Below are positions 34,930-45,911 of a DNA stretch of 64,000 nucleotides, piece by piece; position 1 is the stretch's first letter, and every line of letters starts with the position of its first letter. Source of the DNA: Cunninghamia lanceolata (Eukaryota > Streptophyta > Pinopsida > Cupressales > Cupressaceae); NCBI GenBank assembly GCA_027924645.1, contig BSBN01000849.1:11240001-11304000 (forward strand). The letters run 5' to 3'. The notes under the pieces were generated by a model that was not told the origin of the DNA, searched no databases, and worked only from the letters and a program-made list of their open reading frames with translations. A program made the position numbers and the translations under genes.

Positions 34930-35713
34930 TGTAGGCTTGTTTCAAAATGTCATATTTAGTCATCCAATAAGCATCTTCCATAGGAAGACCTCACCATTTT
35001 ACCAAATATTGGAAGTAGGTCCTATGCCTTGCCTTCTTGAGTTCTTTCTTGTCAATAATGCACTCTAACTCCAAAGGTTGGCTTGGTGGGAGATCTATGA
35101 CCCATTCCTCATCTGAGAAAGTTGATGAACCTACACTATCATCAGCAACAACATCCCCTTTGTAAGGGTAGAGATTAGATACATTAAAAATAGGAGAAAA
35201 GGCAATGCCAGGGGGAAGCTCTATTTCATATGCATTCTCTCCAAATTTATGCACCACTTTACATGGTCCTATCTTCTTCATTTGTAGTTTAGAATACTGC
35301 CCCTTAGGAAACCTTTTCTTCCTCAAGTGAGCCAAAACCAAATCCCCAACCTTCTAGTGAAACTCTCTCCTCTTTAGATCAACATTATATTTGTATTTGT
35401 CTACACTCCTTTCAAGGTGCTCCTTGACTTGTTCATGAATCTCCTTCATAGCCACAACAAATTGCTCACCTTCAACACTCATTCTCTCCATTCCACTAAT
35501 ATTCCTCAATTCAAATACTCCCCTTGGCTGCAAACTATAAACAATCTCAAAAGGACTCTTTCCAACACTGCTATTCACCAAGTCATTGTATGCAAATTCT
35601 GCCTGAGGAAGGATCTGATCCCATTGGGTATAATGCTCTTTTGTGAGACATCTGAGAAGGTTTCCAAGACTCCTATTCACCACTTTAGTCTACCCATCAA
35701 TTTGGGGATGATA
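34930..35713 (-). pseudogene. Chromovirus integrase C-terminal part and chromodomain
   Basis: Minus-strand reading. It starts at the level-4 junction with YHPQ and VVNRSLGNLLRC, the conserved end of the Gypsy integrase core. Next is QAEFAYNDLVNSSVGKSPFE, and then the GPY/F-like stretch KIGPCKVVHKFGENAYEIEL and FNVSNLYPYKG. The chromodomain remnant FQYLVKW follows near 35000, with GLP and DAYW on the other side of a stop. Chromodomains direct integration toward methylated histone tails. The start of this integrase is at 52085-52360, on the far side of the inserted element. Confidence 0.9.
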
Positions 35714-35718
35714 GGCAG
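35714..35718. repeat. Target-site duplication (left) of the level-4 element, GGCAG
   Basis: GGCAG before the TGTTGGGACC terminus pairs with GGTAG at 52080-52084 after the CCCAACA terminus. The single difference is a C/T change. Integrase codons (SST then YHPQ) rejoin in frame when one copy and the insertion are removed. Confidence 0.9.
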
Positions 35719-37600
35719 TGTTGGGACCTAAAATTTTCTACCAATTTTTACAGAAATTTTAGGATCGTAGGAAGAGAAATTTATTTCCAACACTTAGAAA
35801 TATATCTAAAAATCTTTTAAAATCTCCTTGCCTAGTTTCACATATGCCAGAGATGTAGTTTCTTTGTGAAGATCAAATGTTGCCCTCAAGCAACCTAAAA
35901 TAAGGACAGGACATTTTTTTAGATTTTCCTTTGAGGCCTATGGGAATAGGCACACATCTTACAAACCAAAGCTCTAACATTCAAAGAATCCACAGCCATC
36001 AACAAAAGCACTGTCCATACAAACAAGGATAATTGTACAACAAGCCACTAAGGTTAGAGTATCAAAGCGATTGATACTAAAGGCATTATGTATCCCATCA
36101 TATTCATTGCAAGGAACCTCAGTGAAGCATAAAATGAGAGAACAACCATCTTAAAAATGGCATGAGTTTAAAATTAGACATTGCTTATAAAATGAAAATG
36201 TAGTCACCTTTGAAATGAATCTTCAACCACTCAAAAATTCAAACTTCTTGGCCTATTAATAGAGGTGCATCATTATGAGAATGGCATTGGTATAAGAAAC
36301 AAGTCCCAACATTTCAAGTCTAAACTTAGCCTGTTGGAAATCACAGGAGCGGCCCAGTCAGGGTGATGCATATGTATAGGCACATCGAGCAATCAAAAAG
36401 TTGATGTTGCCATGATAAGGAAAAGAGTAAGATAAAAACATTGTGCTCATTCTAAAGTTGGCACATACATTTATCTAAGCTCACATAGCCATAACATGAG
36501 GCTCAATATTTGTGAATAATCGTAGCACAAAATAGTATATATAGGGTGTTGCTCATAAAAAACAAAACCGCCACCAGCACAATAATGGTGCAGTAACATA
36601 AGAAATGATAAAAACTAAGGAGTATGCTGTTGTCTATAGAAATACAATTAACTATTAAAGGAAGATACAGACAGTTGAAGATGGCGTGGTCTCTAAATAG
36701 AAACATAGCCAATAATAGAAATGACAAATTAACAAATGATGCACAAGTATATAAGGGTAGGTTCAGCCTATTAAAGCATGAATAACTTAAGAGGCATGAT
36801 ATATTAGTAGTGCCTTTGCATAAAGACAAGGCACACATTCATCAGAGATAAGTCATTGGCCACCAAAGATAGTGCAGTTTGTGAAAGGAATAGCACAACC
36901 AAATACAAATGGATTGTAGCCATGCCAAAACATCAAGCACAAGCCTTACACAATGAGTCACAATCTATTCAAATTAGAGAACATGTCATAATTGAATGAT
37001 AGCGTATCCTTGCAAATGAAGGTGCCACCTTTTTAGGAGCTGCCTATGCAAACTAGGGTGCTACTTATGGAGAAGGGCGTAGCCCTTATACACAGTGGCA
37101 CATTATATAGAAGAATCACCAGCATTAAGTGAATAACAATCAACATATAGTCATGAGGAGCGGCCAATATGAACGACCAACCATTATAAAATTCAAAGGC
37201 ATCAATCTATAAGAAAATAAAATGCAAAGGTTCTAGTCTGGCACTGCCGATTTCATGAAGGCACCTCGATACATAATGCAACCTTTGAATCTAAGTGCAC
37301 AGCCTCTACTATGAATCGTATAGTGTATGATAACTGGCACTGCCATCTGCAACATTTTTATGGCATCACCATTAGAAGTGAAGGCACTATATGAAACAAT
37401 CTCATTGTATCCTATGTGAAGATCAAGGTGAAGCCCATAAAGGAATGTAGTCTATCCAAAATAAAATGTGCTGCCCTGAGATTGAAGAGAGAGCAAGCCA
37501 CTACAATGAAATGGCATGATTTCTTGCAAAAGCGTTTCCATTACAAGGCCATAGAAAGAAGTATAAAAATGGGAAATCTTAGGAACTTGTCATGATATCA

Positions 37601-38142
37601 GACATTCTAGATTGGGTAAAGCCTACATTCAGGGAGATGAAGAAATTGAACAGAGTACAGAGCAAAATGTATGAAACTACATTGTTTACTACCGAGAATT
37701 TGCTTTTTGTGCACCCATGGGTGTTGGTAAGACAAATGTGGAAATGTTAACCATACATTAACAGATTTCTCTCAATAGGAATGCAGATGGTTCTATTGAT
37801 TTGAATAAGTTTAAGATTGTTTATGTGGCACCCATGAAAGCAATAGTTGTAGAGCTAGTTGATAACTTATCTCACTGGTTATAGTCCTATGGGATTTCTG
37901 TAAAGGAACTTTTAGGAGATCAGACAATGTCTCGTCAAAAAATAGAGGAAACATAGATAATTGCCACTACTCCTAAAAAATGGGATATTATTACCCCAAA
38001 GTCTGAGGATAGAACTTAAACTCAGCTTGTGAAACTTCTGATTATTGATGAGATTCATCTTTTACATGACAATAGAAGACCTATGCTGGAGAGTATTGTG
38101 GCTCTGAAAGTAAGGCAAATCGAGACTACTCAGGAAATGATA
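37601..38142 (+). pseudogene. BRR2: Captured BRR2-type spliceosomal helicase fragment (left copy)
   Basis: About 180 codons match the N-terminal helicase cassette of BRR2, the U5 snRNP Ski2-like ATPase that unwinds U4/U6. It opens with DILDWVKPTFREMK, LNRVQSKMYET and LFTTEN. Motif I is GVGKTN (GAGKTN in BRR2), followed by SLNRNADGSIDLNKFKIVYV and APMKA (motif Ia). Then come VKELLGDQTMSRQKIEET, ATTPKKWDIIT, and [19 protein letters not shown] with the DExH box DEIH. It ends at [10 protein letters not shown], before the motif III SAT region. A frameshift before motif I and several TAG or TAA codons make it non-functional. It has no intron-like gap. The family match rests on the [10 protein letters not shown] and RQIETTQE phrases, which I know as BRR2-specific. 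Confidence 0.85.
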
Positions 38143-38483
38143 AATGGAACAGACTCCTCTATATCAGAGAGAGCACATGATGTAAAGCTTGGAAATGCCA
38201 TGGAAGATGATCATCTTACATCTTTAAGAGGAAAAATTCAATCACATGCATGCACTAGATTGGGAAGCAGATCAACCATTTAAGTGAGGAATGACTCTGC
38301 TGATCTCAAACCTGGTAACTCTTTAGGCACAAAAGCATCATTGTCTTTTATGGCAGCCACCATGCCTAGACCTGCTTCTTCTGGTGGTAGAGGTGGAATG
38401 GGAAGTTGAGACCATCACTCTTTATTTATGGTTAACTATACAAATGATCCTCCCAGACTGTGCTTCTTGTCATGAGGAAGGAA
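38143..38483 (+). pseudogene. Second captured segment, serine-rich, unidentified (left copy)
   Basis: Directly after the BRR2 block the frame continues in sequence that does not belong to BRR2 ([11 protein letters not shown], then [12 protein letters not shown]). After a TAA come NSLGTKASLSF and SSGGRGGMGS. It is S, G and R rich, low in hydrophobic residues, and ends near CFLS. It is conserved in the other LTR (50059-50391), where one frame is open for 91 codons. It could be an exon of another host gene or later element sequence; I cannot identify it. Confidence 0.45.
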
Positions 38484-39136
38484 CTTAAGAGGTCTTTAAT
38501 GATATATCAAGCAATCCAATGCCAAGCACTATCAGATAAATAAAAATATGGAGATTACAGTTAGGGAAAAATGAAAACATTATTGAGAGAACCCTAAAGT
38601 CACATATCGGAGTGACATGTATAATTAAATTGAATTCCTCATATCTCTCCAACTACAGGAGTTACTTCGATGAGGAGAAAAAAACAAGATTTCAAATGCA
38701 AGGTGCATACATAAAAAATTAAATGATGTGAGATTAAAGAAAAATAAAATATAAATCTTGTATTTTGTGGGAGGGGTTATAAGGTAAAAAATTATTGAAA
38801 ATATTTTTTCTTGGAAGTGAAATGTTTTTTGGAAGAGTTAATCAAATAGGTAATTATTTTACCTAAATAATTTTATGTGAGAGTACATTATGATGGCCAA
38901 TAAAATTCACCAGAAAGATAAGAAGGGGTAAAATATTTTCACTCAAATAAATTAATTTTGCCCAAAGTGAAAACCTATACGGATGAACATAATTGAGAAA
39001 TGAAGTAAAGGTTAAAGCATTGAGAAATACTTTATTATGTAAGGACAAATAAGGTGGATTATTTTGTTATTGGAGATAATCAAAACAATGAAAGGCTACA
39101 CCCGAGAAGAATGCCGAATGAAGGGTCATAACCCTA

Positions 39137-39141
39137 AGAAA
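39137..39141. repeat. Target-site duplication (left) of the level-5 Copia, AGAAA
   Basis: AGAAA lies directly before TGTTGGATAT and is repeated exactly at 44524-44528 after the TTTTAACA end. The uninterrupted partner LTR at about 51050 shows a single copy. Confidence 0.97.
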
Positions 39142-39392
39142 TGTTGGATATGAAACCCAACGGTCACCTCGTCCTTTGGTGGTGACTCTTCATTTTTAGC
39201 TCCTTCTCTTGGTGGATATTGTAATCTATAAAAGCATATGTATATGCTGTTGTAAACATCATCTGAGAACAAACTAATATAAGAGTTTTCCCCTGCTTTG
39301 TGGACGTAGCCATACATATGGTGAACCACGTTAAATATCTTTGCACTATTGTTTACTGTTCTTTTCTTTTTCGCTGTTCCATTGTTTTAACA
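39142..39392 (+). repeat. 5' LTR of the level-5 Copia
   Basis: TGTTGGATATG...TTTTAACA, with a TATA box (TATAAAAG, 39227-39234). It lacks five bases (GTGTG-like) near 39350 that the 3' LTR has. Confidence 0.96.
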
Positions 39393-39394
39393 AT

Positions 39395-39406
39395 TGGTAT
39401 CAGAGC
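39395..39406 (+). promoter_or_regulatory. Primer binding site of the level-5 Copia, tRNA-iMet
   Basis: TGGTATCAGAGC is an exact match to the standard plant initiator-tRNA-Met PBS and lies two bases after the LTR. Confidence 0.95.
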
Positions 39407-39451
39407 TCGGGTAAGGAGCTGGTTGAGAAATTCGTGACGAATTTCGAAGAA

Positions 39452-42400
39452 ATGGAAGAAGCGGACAAGTGGAGAATAGAGAAGTTTTCGGGGCAGAATT
39501 TTGGGCTTTGGAAGCTACAAATTCGTGCCGTGCTAATTCAAAAAGACTTAGCTATCACGCTGAAAGGAAAAGAAGCAAAACCGGAAAAGATGACAGATGA
39601 CGAATGGGATGTGTTGGATCAAAAAGCAGCCTCTACAATCATCCTCTCGCTGTCCAGCAACGTCTTATTTAATGTTGCAACAGAAACTTCGGCAAAGCAG
39701 ATCTGGGACAAGCTTTGCGACATGTATGAAACGGCATCCGCAACCAATAGGGTCTTCTTGCTAAAGAAGTTGTTCAACCTGAAAATGAAAGAGGGAAAAA
39801 CATTTTCAAATCACTTGAACGAATTCAACATTGCAATCAGCCAACTAGTTTCTGTAGAAATCAATTTTGATGATGAAATGAGGGCTATGCTACTCCTGTG
39901 CTCGCTTCCCGACAGCTGGGATAATGTCGTGATGACGATCAGTAATTCAGCACCTGGGAGAAGAGGATCTGAAAACAAGGAAAAGAAAGCATTGTTAAAA
40001 TTTGACGATGTTGCTGCCACCCTCCTCAACAAAGACATGAGGAGAGGACAAAATAAAATATCCGGTGAAGCCTTGGATCTAGGCAATAGGGGAAGAACCC
40101 AAGATTGAGGAAAACAAAACAGGAGAAGATCTAAATCAGCGAAGAGATCAAAGTCAAGAGGACGGAAAGAAGGTTGCTGGTTTTGCGGAAAAGATGGACA
40201 TGTCAAGAAGGATTGTTGGTATTACAAGAAAGCTCAAAAACAGCTGAAAGAAAATGAGATTAACACGACTCTTGAAGATGATGGAGGAGCTCTTGTCTTG
40301 GCAGCAAGTGAAGCTGAAGCCGACTCATGGATTTTAGACTCCGGCGCCTCCTTTCACGCAACTTCAAATCGGGATGCCTTCCAAACATATCAAGAAGGAA
40401 AATTTGGCAAGGTTTATCTCGGAGACAATGAGCCATGCGAGATTGTCGGCAAAGGTGATATATTGCTACAACTAAAGAATGGAAGCAAGTGGCTACTGAA
40501 TGATGTCAGACATGTTCCTAAACTTAAGAGGAACTTGATTTCAGCTGGACAACTTGATGCGCAAGGTTGTAGCATCACTTTCTCTTCCAACATTTGGAAA
40601 GTAACTAAAGGTGCTTTAGTTGTTGCAAAAGGCAGTAAATCAGGATCTCTTTATGTGCTTGAATGTGCCGCTGAAGTGGGAGCGGTGATGGCTGTAGTTG
40701 ACAGCGGGACAGAATTGTGGCATAGGAGACTTGCCCACATGAGCAAAAAGGGAATGGAAGTATTGCTCAAAAGAGGCCAACTTTCTGGTTTACAATTAGC
40801 AGATTTGGAACTTTGTGAGCATTGCATTTACGGGAAACAAAGGTGGGCCAGCTTCTCCAAAACCGGACACGACAAGAAGGCAAAACCCTTGGAACTCGTG
40901 CATTCGGATGTCTTTGGTCCCACAGAGGTAACCTCCATTGGAGGAGCAAACTACTTTGTAACTTTTTTAGATGATTGCACCCGTAAGCTTTGGGTTTATA
41001 TGCTCAACAGAAAATCAGAAGTGTTTGCAAAATTCAAAATTTTTAAGGCTGTTGCTGAAAATCAAATTGGGAGCAAAATTAAATGTCTTAAAACTGACAA
41101 TGGGGGGGAGTTTTGCTCTTTAGATTTTGATGCTTTTTGTGCAGACAACGGCATTCAGCACATCAAGGTTGTACCATTTACACCTCAGGAAAATGGTGCA
41201 GCCGAAAGAATGAATCGCACGATTCTAGAGAGGGCACGTAGCATGCTCTCAAATGCTGGTTTGAGTAAAGAATTCTGGGCTGAGGCAGTTAACACGGCGG
41301 TTTATTTGATCAACTGAAGTCCTTCTACTAAGCTGGATTCTGATATTCTGGAAGAAGAGTGGTTTGAAAAGAAGATCTCTTACCATCACCTCCGGGTCTT
41401 TGGCTGCGAGGCATTCGCTCACATTCCAAAAGAAAAGCGAACAAAATTGGATTTCAAATCCAAACGATGCATCTTCGTCGGTTATGGGGAAGAGCAATAC
41501 GGTTTCAGATTGTGGGATCCTGTTGTAAAACAAATCATTCGCAGCTGTGATGTGATCTTCAATGAAAAAGTGTTTCCTGCCTTGCAAGAACAGAGGACAC
41601 CTACAAAAGAATATATTTCGTTGGATGACAGTTTCAGTGGGTGTGATTCACAGTCTCTACATCCGTCACTAGCAGCCAGAGGCATTTCTCAGTCATCTAC
41701 ACAAGGTACAGTTCAAATATCAGATGAAGTGGGAGCCTTGCCACTAAATTTTGGTTCAATTTCTGTTAATGTTAATGAGCGCTCAGGCTCACATTTGCCA
41801 TCAAATACCTATGAAATGGGTGTTATTCCCACACAGCCTCAAGTTATACATCTACCGCATAACGTAGATGAAAGCCTGGTGGATAATAACAATAGTGCCG
41901 GAGGAATCCTTGGCTCATGTCATAAGAACGCTAAAGATACAGTTGCATATAATCCCACGCGGGCTGAGGAATGTATAAACCCACGCATTGGGGACAGACC
42001 ACATATGCTGCCTCCCAACAATTCAATTTCTTTGGATGCCACACAGGCCCATAACTGTCCATTGCAGACTATTTTCTATCCAACGCAGCCTGTAGAAGAT
42101 CCCACGCAGCTTGCAAAATGTTCTACGCTGCCAGTCAGAAACAATACACAGACTAATGAAGGGCATTCAAATGTGTTCTCTCACCCGCGGCCTCAGGAAG
42201 GAGGTCGACAGTCTCCAAACAATGTAAAAGGTATCTCAATGCAGCCAGTGAATGTTCCATCATTGCCAGTTACAGGATCAACAGAGCAAATGCAAACCAC
42301 TTTAAATCTGCCGTCCCCTATGTTTTCTACGCCCTCTCATCATAGAACACAGTCAACATACGTTGATGCACAGCAAAGAGGTCCTTTTCCCACGCCACCA

Positions 42401-44200
42401 GTACGAGAGTTACCAGTATTAATGGACAAGGTAAACTCTAAATTTGACAACTCATCTACTTCTATGAGGAACAATACAGAAATACAGGACAGTGATGTTG
42501 GAAAACAGAGGAATGTTGCTAGTGAATAGAGCATTGCACAGGGCAGTATACAAGGGCAAATTCCTTCACTGAGGAGGTCTACTAGAGAGAGGAAACCTCC
42601 TCCAAAATTTGATGACTATCAATTGCTCGTTGCTGACATATCAGAACCAAATACATTTCGAGAAGCTTGCAATGACAGGGACAGTGAGAAATGGATGGCA
42701 GCAATGAAGGATGAAATGGACTCTCTAATGGCAAACCATACATGGGATCTGGTCCGGCTTCCACCTGATCGCAAACCTTTGAAGAATCGGTGGGTCTACA
42801 GAATCAAAGAGGAAGAAGGCGACACAAAACGCTACAGGGCCAGACTTGTTGTGAAAGGATATGATCAACAAAAGGGAGTGGACTTCAATGAGATTTTCTC
42901 ACCAGTTGTGAGAATGAACACAATTCAAGCTGTTTTGGGTTTGACAGCAGTTTATGACCTTGAGCTTGAGCAACTCGACGTCAAAACCGCTTTTCTCCAT
43001 GGTGACATAGAAGAGGAATTGTACATGCATCAGCCAGAAGGTTTTGTCAAGCAAGGGCATGAAAATCTGTTTTGTAGATTAAAGAGGAGCTTGTATGGGC
43101 TGAAACAAGCCCCAAGGCAGTGGTACATCAAGTTTGATAACTTCATGATGGAAAATCAGTTTACGCGCTCTGAATCTGATCCATGTTTATACTACAAGGT
43201 TTTGCCAAGTGGTGAATTTGTTTTGTTGCTACTCTATGTTGACGACATGCTCATTACTGGCACCAACATGAGAGTCATTGCTGATTTGAAGCAACTCTTG
43301 GGAAACAAATTTGCAATGAAGGACCTCGGGGCAGCAAAGAAGATTCTTGGCATGACCATCATTCGGGACAGAAAGAAGAAAGAAATCAGATTGTCTTAGC
43401 AAAAATATGTTGAAAAAGTTTTGGACAGATTCAATATGAAAAGTGCTAAGCCAGTTAGCACTCCACTTGCCGATCATTTTCACTTGTCTTCAGCATTGTG
43501 CCCCAAGACACAAGAAGAACAAAACTACATGAAGAACATTCCATACTCTTCAGCCGTGGGAAGTCTTATGTATGCAATGATATGCACTCGTCCTGATATT
43601 TCCCAAGCAGTGGGAGTTGTGAGCCGGTTCATGAGCAATCCCGGAAAAACTCATTGGGAAGCTGTGAAGTGGATATTGAGGTATCTAAAAGGCACTTCAG
43701 ATTATGCCTTATGTTTTGGTGGGAAAGTTGCACAGCTACAAGGCTTCGTTGACTCCGATATGGCGGGTGACTTGGATAAAAGAAGGTCTACATCCGGCTA
43801 TGTTTTCACTTTTGCCGGGGCAGCTATCAGTTGGGTCTCAAGATTGCAACAAGTAGTTGCTCTTTCTACTACTGAGGCTGAGTACATTGCTCTCACTGAA
43901 GGAGCAAAAGAAATGGTTTGGTTGCAGCGTTTGTTTATTGAATTGGGTTCGAAACAGCAAGCTTTCACACTTTTCTATGACAGTAACAGCGCTATTCATT
44001 TGGCCAAGAATACGACATTCCATAACAGAACCAAACACATTGAGCTGAGGTATCATTTCATCTGTAGCATGATTGAAGAAGGCAAGTTGCAAGTTCAGAA
44101 GATCGACACCAAGATCAATCCGGCTGATGCATTGACCAAGGTTGTACCTCGAGAGAAGTTTGAATTCTGCCGCGCTTCTCTCGGCATTGTCAAACTCTGA
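39452..44200 (+). pseudogene. Gag-pol polyprotein of the level-5 Copia (four stops)
   Basis: One frame of 1583 codons. ATG at 39452 (MEEADKWRIEKFSG) is chosen over an upstream open stretch that lies in the LTR. Gag includes a UBN2-type capsid and the knuckle CWFCGKDGHVKKDC (40175-40216). Protease: WILDSGASFHA (Asp at 40337). Integrase: LWHRRLAHM and CEHC zinc residues, then HSDVFGP, KTDNGGEF and the Glu in AAERMNRTILERA. A linker of about 300 residues (41600-42560) is rich in T, Q, P and N. RT: KTAFLHGDIEEE, SLYGLKQAPRQW and YVDD at 43235-43246. RNase H: FVDSDMAGD, STTEAEY, ending ADALTK. Stops are TGA at 40106 and 41315 and TAG at 42527 and 43397, each at a place where a single C-to-T change would explain it. 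Confidence 0.95.
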
Positions 44201-44246
44201 CAATAGGCTTAAAGTAGGGGAATAGCTCTGAATGTTTACAGCAGTC

Positions 44247-44287
44247 GTTGGGTTTCAAGTGGGAGATTGTTGGATATGAAACCCAAC
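44247..44287 (+). promoter_or_regulatory. Polypurine tract within an inverted repeat
   Basis: The arms GTTGGGTTTCA (44247-44257) and TGAAACCCAAC (44277-44287) are exact reverse complements. They enclose the polypurine tract AGTGGGAGAT (44258-44267) and the first bases of the 3' LTR. The RNA could fold into an 11-bp hairpin with the tract in the loop. Confidence 0.85.
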
Positions 44288-44523
44288 GGTCACCTCGTCC
44301 TTTTGTGGTGACTCTTCATTTTCAGCTCCTTCTCTTGGCAGATATTGTAATCTATAAAAGCATATGTATATGCTGTTGTAAACATCATCTGAGAACAAAC
44401 TAATATAAGAGTTTTCCCCTGCTTTGTGGACGTAGCCATACATATGGTGAACCACGTTAAATATCTTTGCACTGTGTGATTGTTTACTGTTCTTTTCTTT
44501 TTCGCTGTTCCATTGTTTTAACA
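44268..44523 (+). repeat. 3' LTR of the level-5 Copia
   Basis: 256 bp, TGTTGGATATG...TTTTAACA, with its TATA box (TATAAAAG) at 44353-44360. Followed by the AGAAA duplication. Confidence 0.96.
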
Positions 44524-45533
44524 AGAAATGTGTAGTATAAATGGGAAATGAAATGAAAAGATAATCATTAGTAGTAGTAGGTTAGGAAATCATCAATTAA
44601 TCAAATGCCTCAGCAGAACAATATGCTATGTATTGCAAGATCTTTTGAAATTATATAATGGAGAAGAATGCATGAATTAGCGAACAAACACTGGTGTCAA
44701 TTGTTTGTTGTTAATATCTGATTATTTAGTTGTCTCCAGATTGGCGCTTTCATATTATTTAGATTGAAGTGTCAAAACTCAATTTATCAAAACACATTTG
44801 TTGTTCTTGTGTGGTTTCTCTCAGAGAATTAAATATCATTTTAATAGATCATAGTAATTTGGGAGTATCACTTGGATCATTAAAGAAGAGCCCTATAATC
44901 GATAAAATTATCATAATGTCTCCAACTTGATTTTATATTATTTTTCAAATCCACACTTGATTTGTCGGGGCACATTTGATGCTTTCTTGTGATTCAATTA
45001 ACTGGTTCCTTCAAAAGGATTAAAATTTCCTATTAATTAATCATAGTAACCTAGTAACCATCTTTTGGATCATTAAAGAAGAGTCTAATAGTTACATTCT
45101 TGCATGTTTGTACAAGGTGTTCACAAGTGCCAAGCAAGTTGAATTGTAGCCAGCAAGTAAGCCACATATCATTCACCTCTTCACGCCATTAGCCCACAGA
45201 AGAAGGCACTGGTCATACCCGTTCCATTTTAGAATTTTATAAAATCTTATCCATACATTCACTTTTCAAATTTCAGTAGGAGTAGGTAGTAAGCCTTCAC
45301 CTATTTCACTTCATGCCACTATGAATAGAACCATAAATTCAACTAAGTCATATGACTCTCATTCTACTTAAATCATCAAGGTCCACCTGCCTACATTTAG
45401 CAAAACCTGAAGTGTAGGGAGTCATCAACCATATAGGTTAACTCCATTCATTGGTTCAAAAATGTTGCAAGTCTGACCATAGAGCCTGGCATCCTCTTAG
45501 GATTTGTAACCTGCATTTTTAAGACCCAACAAA

Positions 45534-45802
45534 TTGGTGACTCTACTAGGGACAACTTGAGAAAATCCAGTAGCAGGCCATCTCGCCTTATAGAGTCATT
45601 AAAACTATCAAAACAGGTCTTCAAACATAGATTCATAATTGTAAAATTTGCACTCCCCATCTGATTCTACACCAACAAATTGGTGACTCTATTGGGGACT
45701 ACTTCAGAATATGGTTAAAGACTGCCTCATCACAGATTCAATACATTTTTGAATTCCAACACAACTTGGTAAGTCTGTTGGCAAGGACTCAGAAAAACAT
45801 AA
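45534..45802 (+). promoter_or_regulatory. Primer binding site of level 4 with two downstream PBS-like copies
   Basis: Immediately after the LTR comes TTGGTGACTCTACTAGGGAC. A second, very similar copy (AATTGGTGACTCTATTGGGG) starts at 45678, also preceded by CCAACA. A more diverged third copy (AACTTGGTAAGTCTGTTGGC) starts at 45773. The first is the PBS by position, and it resembles the Tat/Ogre type TGGCGACTC PBS with C-to-T decay. The others are duplications of the LTR-PBS junction area. Confidence 0.7.
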
Positions 45803-45911
45803 TCATTTTCCTACTTATGAAAAGTAGGTGGCGACTCTGAAACAATTTTAATATTAGATCAAAAGAGATAAATTATAGATACCAGAGATATATTATATTA
45901 TCCAACAATGA

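Larger units (their letters stand above)
39142..44523 (+). mobile_element. Level-5 Copia element, nearly intact
   Basis: 5382 bp with short LTRs (251 and 256 bp), a perfect AGAAA duplication, a tRNA-iMet PBS and a polypurine tract. One gag-pol frame spans 39452-44200 with only four premature stops and no frameshift. The LTRs differ by four substitutions and one 5-bp indel, the lowest divergence of any pair in the window, consistent with being innermost and youngest. Confidence 0.97.
35719..45531 (+). repeat. 5' LTR of the level-4 element (split by level 5)
   Basis: The LTR runs 35719-39141, is interrupted by the Copia element at 39142-44523 plus its AGAAA duplication, and resumes at 44529. 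The interrupted text ACCCTAAGAAATGTG matches the unbroken partner at about 51050. Net length is about 4426 bp. Apart from the captured segments (37601-38483) I see no gene in it. Confidence 0.92.

Noticed and set aside
36503..36838. Minus-strand ORF of 111 codons, repeated at 48420-48755, with cysteine- and leucine-rich text
   Set aside because: It is conserved only because both copies lie in paired LTRs. It runs opposite to the element and shows no codon-level sign of a gene.
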